The notes beneath the pieces were generated by a model that searched no databases, was not told the DNA's origin, and saw only the letters and a list, made by a program, of their open reading frames with translations. From assembly GCA_037043455.1 (NCBI GenBank), contig JAWPHD010008230.1, positions 1 through 64,000 of the forward strand: DNA of 64,000 nucleotides, written 5' to 3'. The stretch's first letter is position 1; every line of letters starts with the position of its first letter. A program made the translations under genes and the position numbers. This stretch comes from Cyrtodaria siliqua. Its lineage: Eukaryota > Mollusca > Bivalvia > Adapedonta > Hiatellidae. This document shows, piece after piece, positions 56,607 through 64,000 of this stretch.

Positions 56607-57542
56607 CTATTTTTCACCTTCCCCTATTAATTTTACATTTATTACTCAGTATTAATATACGAAACTCATTCCATCTACTGTGCATTTCAGGGTACCTATG
56701 CGTCGAATATGAATCGAGATTTTTTTTTATTCCTTTCTATATGTTTTCATACCTGATATGATTGAATAGAATGAAAACGGACGCTCCTGAATCTGTTTTC
56801 AATCTTCGAGTAGCCATCCTCTAAGCTTTGCAAAGCCAAAAAATCATTTTGAACACCCATATTTACATGTAATTTTATTGACAGCCGAAAACCAAAATGG
56901 CGACAGCGGAACATTCCATTTTTTAGGGTAGGGTGACTTAAAAAATATGTTGACCAGCAGTGGTGTAAATAACAAAATATAAACTCAGTATACTATTTAC
57001 ATAGCCTATATTTGCTACATATAATGGTTTTCATTCCAAAATAAAGGATAAGTATGATCGATTACCGTTGGTGCTGAACATTGAACAACAACCTCACCCT
57101 GCGTTTTACATGGTACATCCGAACCCTAGAAACAGACATGCGCAGACGACAATTTCTAAAAATAAGGCCGCCATGTTGTTTTAATTTTTACAATATAAAC
57201 AATGGGGTCAAAATTAATTTTAGGCTTTGTGAAGCATAGCGGATGGCTATGGCAAGATTGTAAACAGATCCAGGAGCGTCTATTTTCATTCTATCTAACC
57301 ATATCAGGTATGAAAACATATAGTAAGTAATAAAAAAAAATATCGATTCATATTTGACGCACAGGCACCCTGAAATGCACAGTAGTCATTTTATCTTGAA
57401 TTGAAATTATTTTGTGTTTATATTCTATGTTATGATTCAACTTTGTAAATATTGTTATTGATGTTATTTTCATTTGTGTTTGTTAATGCTCATGCCCAGT
57501 TGGGCCCAGCTTATGAAATAAAACTTGAAACTTGAAACTTGA
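56607..57542 (+). mobile_element. LINE 3' UTR and tail, interrupted
   Basis: 3' UTR of the LINE at 54333, ending CAGTTGGGCCCAGCTTATG, AAATAAAACTTG and three copies of an AACTTGA-type tail at about 57524-57542. An inverted-repeat element (56675-57385) is inserted within it. Confidence 0.7.
56675..57385. mobile_element. 711-bp element with ~160-bp inverted repeats
   Basis: The ends are CTACTGTGCATTTCAGGGT and its reverse complement. Inverted similarity extends ~160 bp through ATATGTTTTCATACCTGATA and GACGCTCCTG to AGCCATCC. No coding capacity. It sits in the LINE 3' UTR, so it inserted later than the LINE or was carried by its source. Confidence 0.8.
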
Positions 57543-57590
57543 CAACTTAGAATTGTCCAAAAAAATAAAATAAAAGCCAGGATTGAATTT

Positions 57591-59013
57591 AATATGAAAT
57601 AGGTTAAACCTATAGGGCGAGCACAGTTCATGTTTGATTGTGCCGCTACGTATGTATGCACCGGTATGTGCAAGTCTAGCTGCGAGAATCGTAGCTCTTA
57701 TGGCGTGTACCTATATCATGGTAGGTACATACTACCATAAGAGCCATGATTCTCACATCTAGTGCAAGTCTACCTGTACGTGTCTTATGAATCGTGACAT
57801 CCCACCCCAACAAATTTCAATTCGTGTGTGTGTGTGTATTTCTAAGGATTATAATCCGTCAGCCTACGACAGGCGTCGTACCCGACGATTATAGGCACAA
57901 TTGAGTCTGGACTTTTATCTGTGTGTTTGTGTGTGATGTGATGATATGTCTACTTGAAGCAGCGAACTCAATGGTTTCTTTATAGTGCTGCCACACTGGA
58001 ATACCACACCGTAGTAGACATGATACCCCCAGTCACATTATTCTGACACTGGTCAATCAGTCGTAGTACTACCTATTATTTGCTCGTCAGGCAAGGGTTC
58101 CATTTTTAAAGTATCTGGGGACTCGAACCCACGACCTCCCGAATGCAAGGCAGACGCTCTAACCAGTACACCAGAATGCTTCGGTCAAATTTCAATTCGT
58201 TCCCAGACAGGACAGATATGGCATGGAACGAACTTCGAACGGTTATCTAGTCATGATCCAGTCTGGATCGACATTGGCTGAATCACCAACCGTCATAAAA
58301 GCTGCTACTACATCAGTGTATGTAAGCTATATATACATAAACCGTGATGCACGCGTATACTTTTTTGCCGAACAACATTTTGCCGAACAACATGTAATTA
58401 CGGTTTCAACGTCATGTCATTACGAAAAATGTATATTATGATTTAAGCTTTTTTTTATTTGAATATACGTCTAATATACGTCTTGTCTTCAACGTGTGTT
58501 AAATTGATTCATACGTATTGTCTAATCATTATGATGATGTATGTTTGAGAAAAGTACAATGATTTTAAAACATAGGAATTTGTTTTTTCCTACTTGACAG
58601 TTAATAAATGGTGGTCCATTTTCAGAATATTAGTTCAATATTTAGTTGAGTATGTCTGGGGTGGAGGACACCGGGTCCGACGTTTTTCATCAATATATTC
58701 TGAAAATGCACCAAATTCATCAAATGCTATGTAGAAAAGACGTTGGTTTGTTTCACTGTTCTTGACGTTTAGCACTAGCTGTGCTCAATATACTTATTAG
58801 TTTCTACATCTAGATTTTAAGAAACTGAGTGTCCTATTTGACCCTTATTTTAAGAAACTGAGTGTCCTATTTGACCCTTATGTTTCTGTTGGTGGTAGAA
58901 AAACAAAAATAGTGAAATGATAGGACAGAGAAAAGCATAGATCGATTGAAGCAGAAGACCGGTAAAGTTTCCAAACCGTGTTTTCATCACCTTCAAATTT
59001 GAACTACTCCGTA
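57591..59013 (+). repeat. 1.4-kb dispersed element, copy 2
   Basis: Close copy of 44565-45961 including the hairpin (57680-57760), the tRNA-like block and the short frame from the ATG at 58223. It has a few small duplications (for example near 58380 and 58850). Similarity stops at GAACTACTCCGTA (59013), where compact coding sequence of a different kind begins nearby. Confidence 0.8.
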
Positions 59014-59121
59014 ATATATATGTATTTTGGGGTTTCTGGCTCAAAACCCAAATCACCCCCAAATAATCTAAAATCACCACACAAAATTTTTCACTTTACT
59101 GAAAATTAAGTCAATTAAACT

Positions 59122-59154
59122 GGTTATTTAGCATGTCCCAGGCGCTAAATAACC
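59122..59154. repeat. Small hairpin near the element's left end
   Basis: GGTTATTTAGC and its inverse GCTAAATAACC pair as an 11-bp stem around an 11-bp loop, in the non-coding 59014-59289 interval. It could be part of a terminal structure or a regulatory hairpin. Confidence 0.45.
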
Positions 59155-59356
59155 CAAGATTTTAAGACTGAATTGTGAAAATGTTTTAAAATTGGATGTT
59201 TAAATTTTATTACAAAATAGAGGTTAAACATTAAAACTTAGGTTGAATACAAAGGTGGTGGATCGTACTCATACACATTACTAAAACAATTTATTACACA
59301 CTTTTTAGACTTTTTTGTAATGTTGCCATTGCTTCCTTTCTTCCCTGCTCTACTAG

Positions 59357-59872
59357 TTATTTTGTTTGAGCTTTACTTATTTTAGCCTTTTTTTGTTTGG
59401 TGTCTTCTTTTAAACTATAATATTTATCTAACTCATCTAAAATCATCTTAAACTCTTGATCAGATATTTGTGCATCACTCAACGCTTTTGATATTAACTG
59501 CTTTATACTATTTAACTTAGCCTCTGCCAAAGTTTTTATTTCATGATGTTTTTGAGCTTTTACATTAAGCTTGCGTCTGATAAAATTAACACAAACACCT
59601 GTAGCTCCACATACTATTGCTGCTATTTCTAAAGGTAGCAAAACTGGAACAACAAATCCAATCCCAGCCATAATAACACCTGCAGATATTAAGGTAGTGT
59701 CAATTCCATCTGTAATATTAATACCACGTTTATATTTTTTATAAAGTGACTGACGTATACTTCGTTCTGTAATTAACTTTTTTTCAATCTCTGAAATCTT
59801 TTGTAATCTATAATTTTGTCCGTCTTCCACTGGCAACTCAGGATATATACTTGGTGCGGTCGGTTGCTTCAT
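59357..59872 (-). CDS. Small two-span membrane protein of the virus-like element
   Basis: 171 residues from a true ATG. The first ~20 residues are proline-rich (TAPSIYPELPVEDGQ), followed by a helical segment (RLQKISEIEKKLITERSIRQ). Two adjacent hydrophobic segments follow at ~60-95 (ISAGVIMAGIGFVVPVLLP, then IAAIVCGATGVCVNFI) and a long charged helix (QKHHEIKTLAEAKLNSIKQL) with a lysine-rich tail. The layout resembles small two-helix membrane proteins of the SLATT/holin style. I recall similar predicted proteins in cnidarian and mollusc genomes but know no function. An AATAAA lies 62 bases past the stop, at 59295-59290. It lies 21 bp downstream of the next gene. Confidence 0.65.
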   Translation of the reverse strand: MKQPTAPSIYPELPVEDGQNYRLQKISEIEKKLITERSIRQSLYKKYKRGINITDGIDTTLISAGVIMAGIGFVVPVLLPLEIAAIVCGATGVCVNFIRRKLNVKAQKHHEIKTLAEAKLNSIKQLISKALSDAQISDQEFKMILDELDKYYSLKEDTKQKKAKISKAQTK

Positions 59873-59893
59873 TTTTTATTGATAAATAAAAAA

Positions 59894-60334
59894 TTAAATT
59901 AATTCAATTAATAATGATGCCACCGTATTTACAGCTGTAGCGTTGGAAACCTTGCATACAAAGTTAACAACAGAACCAGCGCCAATCTCTAAAGGTTTAT
60001 CAAAGTTATCATGATTGCGTGGAATGATGTGAAGCGTTATACCATACTTTGGTTGTTCAACACCATTGACAGAAACTATTACAGTTACGTCACCAACTAA
60101 TCGTTCACATGCTAAACCTATTCCCATAATCCGTCCACGGCGTGTCATTACATGCCCCACATTTTTTTCTGCACCGCCGTTACCAAATGAGAGTATTCTA
60201 TTCAACACAAGTGGGCCCTTAGCCTCCGCAAATATTGTTATAATTCCATATTTAAGATTATCAATTCTATCTCTCAAATGATTAACCTGGTTAACAAAAA
60301 GGCACAATTCGCCTATATAAATTTTGAACATCAT
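59894..60334 (-). CDS. Fibre-like beta protein with coiled-coil neck
   Basis: 146 residues from ATG at 60334 (a second ATG follows at 60331). The N-terminal part reads QVNHLRDRIDNLKYGI, a short amphipathic heptad-type helix that could trimerise. Residues ~32-146 are beta-strand-like with alternating hydrophobics (VTVIVSVNGVEQPKYGITLH; GAGSVVNFVCKVSNATAV; SLLIELI at the end), fitting a compact jelly-roll head. A short helical neck plus beta head is the plan of viral receptor-binding fibres and of C1q/TNF-like trimers. Its start overlaps the end of the upstream gene by 44 bp in another frame, which may be genuine or a sign of a frameshift there. Confidence 0.55.
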   Translation of the reverse strand: MMFKIYIGELCLFVNQVNHLRDRIDNLKYGIITIFAEAKGPLVLNRILSFGNGGAEKNVGHVMTRRGRIMGIGLACERLVGDVTVIVSVNGVEQPKYGITLHIIPRNHDNFDKPLEIGAGSVVNFVCKVSNATAVNTVASLLIELI

Positions 60335-60947
60335 TTATCAAAGCCTTTATTTTGTTGCCATACTCATCTCTGACTTCTATTTTCAATTCAGTAATTGCAC
60401 CATTCATAAGACAGTGATATTCAGGATAAAAACTTGTATATACTATATCTCCAAACTGCTTATTTACTACAGGTACAACACCTATAATAGTGCTTGGTGC
60501 ACCATTGAAATAATTACTACTCGTATTAACTTGTTCCAGATGAACATATAGCTGTTTATAAGGAGCTAAATTAATTGGGTAATCTCCCATATTAGTACCT
60601 GTTAACCATTTTCTGTCCTTGAATCCCAACATTTTTGAAAGACCGCTTGACATTCGTGTCTCTATTGGCGTATGTATAATGGCTGCGCCAATTTGGACAA
60701 TATTGTCCAGAATAATATTTTCATTTAGCAATTTAAAATCTTCTACCAAGTCTTGAAAGTTATAGAGTCCAGCTAGTAAATGTTTTATTATATCTGGGTT
60801 TCTTGTCTTTATGATTTCATCATTAATATTATACCAACCGATAGTGTATGTAAAACTTTTTAATCCGACGCGCTTAGTTCCATCTCTATTATCGATATAC
60901 TGTTGTAAGTTAATAGAGTTGTCTATGTTTGAAATTGTATGAAACAT
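60291..60947 (-). CDS. Candidate minor capsid-type beta protein
   Basis: 218 residues from ATG at 60947; the open frame upstream has no ATG. Begins MFHTISNIDNSINLQQYI. Beta-rich blocks include RVGLKSFTYTIGWYNINDEI, KQLYVHLEQVNTSSNYFNG, TIIGVVPVVNKQFGDIVYTS and GAITELKIEVRDEYGNKI. The last block resembles the closing strands of single jelly-roll penton-type proteins, which typically end with a description of an ordered strand pair after a K-x-E-x-x-D-E-x-G motif. The final ~17 residues (INDVQNLYRRIVPFC) do not look like a strand and may be out of frame. It is divergently transcribed from the next gene across 39 AT-rich bases. Confidence 0.5.
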   Translation of the reverse strand: MFHTISNIDNSINLQQYIDNRDGTKRVGLKSFTYTIGWYNINDEIIKTRNPDIIKHLLAGLYNFQDLVEDFKLLNENIILDNIVQIGAAIIHTPIETRMSSGLSKMLGFKDRKWLTGTNMGDYPINLAPYKQLYVHLEQVNTSSNYFNGAPSTIIGVVPVVNKQFGDIVYTSFYPEYHCLMNGAITELKIEVRDEYGNKIKALINDVQNLYRRIVPFC

Positions 60948-60986
60948 TTTTTTTTTAATATATATATATAAATATACAAAATAAAA
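60948..60986. promoter_or_regulatory. AT-rich divergent intergenic promoter candidate
   Basis: Only 39 bp separate two divergent start codons. The sequence is nearly pure A/T with a TATATATATATAAATATA run usable as a TATA box in both directions. Inference from position and composition only. Confidence 0.35.
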
Positions 60987-62262
60987 ATGATTTCTAAAGA
61001 ATTCAAATATAACCCAGATGCTCACTATTTAGATACTTTTAGCAAGAAAGTGATAGATATAATAAATCATAACATAGTCATTACATCAGACGGTAAAGGC
61101 TTTAAAGCATCATTTTCCAATGTCTTTGAAAAATACAAACTCCCATACGTTAAATCAGATGATATAGTCCAACGATGGGGAACAGATTGGATGTTATTTT
61201 GGCAAAACCAGTTAAACTTTGCTATTTGGTGTGCGACAACTGGATGTGGTATTGATTTCAACAACAATCTAAAAGCTGATACTTTGGTTGGTTCGTTATT
61301 TCGATTTCATGTCTATTACCAAGTCAGAAGAATATTATTTGAGATGAGTGTAGCAATGCCTCAAGACTCAAATTGGAATGCGTTTAATAACACATATAAT
61401 CGAAACGCATACGAGAGAATATGCAAGGAGTTTAACGTTGACTTAAATTCAGACTGGAGACAAAAACAAAGCTATAATAATGGTCTAGGAACAATTTTTA
61501 ATTACTGGACAAATATTGGTTACCATCCTTTGGTAAATACTGTATACGACAACAAAACGATGAGTTTTACAGTCTATGAGAGTGATACAACATATCACAT
61601 TGATTACATTGCACAAGGATTTGAGGCTGACAACAGCTGGTCTACTTTTATACTAGATTGTTCATCTGGATTTACAAGGGCAGGAGTAGAAAGAATTAAT
61701 GACAGCATAAGAACATACTGCTGGGCAATTCTTGGTTCACAATCACAAACAAGAACTGATTTACTTGGAACTGGAACGGCATTTGATGCACAGAAACAAT
61801 TTCTGGCAAATGTAGAGGACGCAATAAATAGCCCCATCGACTTGCCCAGTTGAAATTTCAAGATATGAAAACACCTTAAAATATGCAAGAAGTAAAGTAA
61901 ATTTTGTCTATGGAAGTGGATTGTATATGTCTCCGAGTGACATGGAATTAAGAATTGGAACAATACAAGACTACAATAATGAAATTGTAATAGCAACCGA
62001 TACACAAGCATTAGGATTGAATAATGATGTAAATGTAAAACCAGTGCCACCAAAAATTATTCAACCTTTTCAAGGTACCACAACAAAGACATTTTTACCA
62101 GAACCTTCTGACTTTGATAAATCATCAATACATAAAACTATGGAACATAACCCACCAAATATACAAAAAATAGCGATTGAACACAAAGATAACAAAACAA
62201 CTATAATTGTTGGTACTATAGTAATAGGTCTTGCTGCATTACTTATTTACGAGATTTACTGA
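60987..62262 (+). pseudogene. Large structural/membrane-anchored protein, frameshifted
   Basis: Begins MISKEFKYNPDAHYLDTFSK. The first frame is open for 288 codons to a stop at 61853. The following sequence, in a different frame, stays protein-like to a stop at 62262. The change of frame falls around 61840-61860. The first part has many aromatic and beta-like blocks (GTDWMLFWQNQLNFAIW; DSNWNAFNNTYNRNAYERI; DNSWSTFILDCSSGFTRAG). The second part ends with a single hydrophobic anchor (TIIVGTIVIGLAALLIYEIY) after a lysine-rich stretch. With no signal peptide and a C-terminal anchor it would behave as a tail-anchored or internally-oriented virion protein. The family is not known to me by function. 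It converges on, and overlaps by 20 bp, the gene to its right. Confidence 0.55.
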
Positions 62263-63583
62263 ACCACTCTTTGGCTGCCACATACAACAAACCGGAAACA
62301 AACACAAGCAAAGCCCATAGATTGTTACCAAGCCAATTAATAACATTACCTGTTGCAGATAAAAGCCATGATACTATTGCACCAATAACTCCTGGAAGTG
62401 CTGCAGCAGCTTTACCAGCTAGGTTGGCAAGAAGTTTACCAAGATTAAATAGTTGTTTTTTTATCCAATCTTTTACACTTGATGGATTTTGGAGTTGGAG
62501 TTGGCGCAGCACTTGATGTGGGAATAATAGAATTAATCATCACCCCAAGAATCATACCAAATGCAGTTAAAATACTAACAATAGTAATACCTTGCTCCCT
62601 AAACAAGGTTTGATTCTCTCACCAAGAGTTGTATCCTCGTTTAACATTTTGTTTATTGTCGCTTTTATCCTGCTTACTTGGTTACGAAAAGCTTCTCTGT
62701 TTTCATTAATAACATCCATTCTTGCACCTCTCTCATCTTCAAGGTCTTTGATGCGATCGCTAATTCTTTTTATCTGGAATTCATCATTATCAGTCTTAGC
62801 TTGTTCTAACTTTTGTTTTTCTCTTGTTATGTCTTTATCAAGTTGTGTAAGTTTTGCCACTTTATTGGTGAGTTCTTCCTTGACAGTTGTCATCGCTTTT
62901 ACTATTCCATCCATTTCACGCTTGTCTATATTTGTTTGTGTTGAAACATCAGGACGCTCAATCACATCCCAGTCATACAATGATGTCTCTATGTTATCCA
63001 GTGATGCATTTATGTTATCTATATCACGTGATAAATCTTGTAATGGAATAGCATCCACATTATCTGGTAAATCGTTTATTGTGCTCTCCAACTCTTGCAA
63101 CTTTTGTCGAAATTTTTGTGATACTTTTTTTTTACTGTCATATTCCGGCAAATTTAAAAATTGTCTTACCGCCATTGTTCCCCCAGAGCCAATAACCCTG
63201 TTATATTCATTTGCTAAAGAACCAAGGGAAAGAAATGTTGCATTACCTTGCTTGGAAGTTATTCTTATTTCTTTATCACCAACAATCCAGTATAATGTTT
63301 TACCATCATCTGATACTTTAAACTGGTCATAATCCATTTTGTCAGGTGCCATCTTATATCGTTTTCCTATTTCATTATAAAAGAATTTTACAAGATTTTT
63401 TTTGTGTGCTTCAAGTTCGGATTTTCTTACTTCCCCCCGAAGGTCAGCAAGATGGTCGCTTTCATTAAGAAGACTTCTTAGAACAGGCTCATCAGGCACC
63501 ATTGGTAAATCATCATCATAATATTCATCATAATCATCTGGATCATACGTAGGATTGTCATATTCAAATCCTCCTTCAGCCAT
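62243..63583 (-). pseudogene. Coiled-coil protein with C-terminal membrane segments, frameshifted
   Basis: From ATG at 63583 the frame is open for 338 codons: an acidic tyrosine/aspartate-rich start (YDPDDYDEYYDDDLP), a compact domain (~45-150, with GKTLYWIVGDKEIRITSK), and a long coiled coil (~155-320). It then runs into stops at 62567. Hydrophobic coding sequence continues in a second frame from about 62605, and then in a third from about 62510 to a stop at 62243. That last stretch includes KDWIKKQLFNLGKLLANLAG and two hydrophobic segments. At least two frameshifts therefore break one gene of about 430 codons. The coiled coil plus membrane tail suggests a virion or membrane scaffold, but the function is unknown. 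The + strand frame at 62592-63332 is a shadow. Confidence 0.6.
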
Positions 63584-63630
63584 TGTTTATTTTATTTAAT
63601 TTTAAAAAATATATTTAAAAAATAAAAACA
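63584..63630. promoter_or_regulatory. AT-rich divergent promoter candidate
   Basis: 47 bp between divergent start codons, almost all A/T (TTTAAAAAATATATTTAAAA), similar in style to 60948-60986. Confidence 0.35.
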
Positions 63631-64000
63631 ATGTCGGCTTACGGAAACAAACTCAACCCTCATAGAAAGCTAAGAGAACCTCATGGTGCCAAAGGCATCC
63701 GCACAAGTGTAGTAATAACTAATAATCCCTCAACAATAGACCATAACCAGCAACTGCTTGTGAGATTTCCAAATCTAAGTACTAATGATGTGATAGTTCC
63801 AAGTACTGCTCGTCTTGCCTTTCAAATAGAACTTAAAAGCAGAACAGACGTCAATCGTACTTTATATCAAAATCTGGGCAGAACAATTGTGAAAAAAATG
63901 ACAATAAGAATAAGTGGCAACGAAGTCATGTCAATAGATGACAGTGATATATATCATTGTTATGTAGATTTATGGAAAAGCCCTACTGAACGATTAAACA
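63631..64000 (+). CDS. Probable major capsid-type protein, first 123 residues
   Basis: Starts MSAYGNKLNPHRKLREPHGA and runs open off the end of the window. The part seen has strand-like blocks (QQLLVRFPNLSTNDVIVP, STARLAFQIEL), then LGRTIVKKMTIRISGNEVMS and DDSDIYHCYVDLWKSP. The order N-terminal strand, an N-L-G-R-x-x-V-K-K-x-T-I motif, a G-N-E-V turn and an aromatic helix resembles the first jelly roll of double-jelly-roll capsid proteins. That is a visual judgement. I recall the same N-terminus in many uncharacterised invertebrate predictions. It is the first gene of a rightward block that continues beyond 64000. Confidence 0.5.
   Translation, partial: MSAYGNKLNPHRKLREPHGAKGIRTSVVITNNPSTIDHNQQLLVRFPNLSTNDVIVPSTARLAFQIELKSRTDVNRTLYQNLGRTIVKKMTIRISGNEVMSIDDSDIYHCYVDLWKSPTERLN

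Larger units (their letters stand above)
59014..64000. mobile_element. Integrated virus-like element (left part), capsid-type genes
   Basis: Six intronless genes fill almost all of 59357-64000, alternating in strand, with short AT-rich divergent gaps and one 20-bp tail-to-tail overlap. The contents (jelly-roll-like structural candidates, a fibre-like protein and membrane proteins) recall the virion module of polinton-like or other midsize DNA viruses found integrated in invertebrate genomes. No polymerase, integrase, protease or ATPase lies in the window. The element must continue past 64000 if complete. The left end probably lies at or just after 59013. Frameshifts show a decayed copy. Assignment to a known viral family is not made. 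Confidence 0.55.

Noticed and set aside
62592..63332. 246-codon + strand frame
   Set aside because: Antisense shadow of the coiled-coil gene. The serine/leucine-rich composition is what the complement of a coiled coil gives.

Overview
The window is animal nuclear DNA, AT-rich and packed with repeats, with very low coding density and spliced genes. A recognisable host gene (mitochondrial complex I subunit NDUFA6, minus strand) plus repeat families typical of molluscs (V-SINE-like tRNA-derived SINEs, CR1-type LINEs with a PHD finger and a 2A motif, and tandem-core Helentron-like elements) suggest a marine bivalve or a close relative. The species is an inference.

Layout. 1-9.0 kb: degenerate repeats, a 1.6-kb element in TTAA sites, a 50-bp tandem repeat, a triplicated segment and a LINE relic. 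9.07-15.16 kb: a four-exon minus-strand gene of unknown function (237 codons, all splice phases compatible). Its introns hold a tRNA-derived SINE with clear target duplications, a 35-bp minisatellite and a Helentron-like element. 16-24.6 kb: an L1-type LINE fragment, a (GAAT)n block, two mariner-type elements with TA sites, three or more MITEs and tandem arrays. 24.9-26.3 kb: ten copies of a ~140-bp unit rich in nuclear-receptor half-sites. 27.1-48.5 kb: NDUFA6, with exon 1 near 48.5 kb, a third coding block at 37.2 kb and the last exon at 27.2 kb. The exon expected to carry the LYR motif was not found. Its introns hold most of the tandem arrays, a tandem dimer of a 1.47-kb TA-flanked element full of GCAGTT iterons, a 41-bp minisatellite and several tandem-core elements, one with an identifiable empty site.

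48.8-52.4 kb: an apparently intact CR1-type LINE ORF (leader, 2A-like motif, PHD finger, endonuclease, reverse transcriptase), ending ~230 bp upstream of the NDUFA6 start codon in the same orientation. 54.3-57.5 kb: a 5'-truncated second LINE with an intact RT, interrupted in its 3' UTR by an inverted-repeat element. 57.6-59.0 kb: a second copy of a 1.4-kb repeat also present at 44.6-46.0 kb. It stops abruptly at 59013.

59.0-64.0 kb is unlike everything else: compact, intronless, closely packed or overlapping genes on both strands with AT-rich divergent intergenic gaps. They encode a short two-membrane-span protein, a fibre-like beta protein with a coiled-coil neck, a beta-rich candidate minor structural protein, a large protein with a C-terminal membrane anchor, a coiled-coil/membrane protein, and the first 123 residues of a protein resembling the start of a double-jelly-roll capsid protein. 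I read this as the left part of an integrated, partly decayed virus-like element (polinton-like in style). Replication and integration genes, if present, lie beyond the window. At least three frameshifts show that this copy is damaged.
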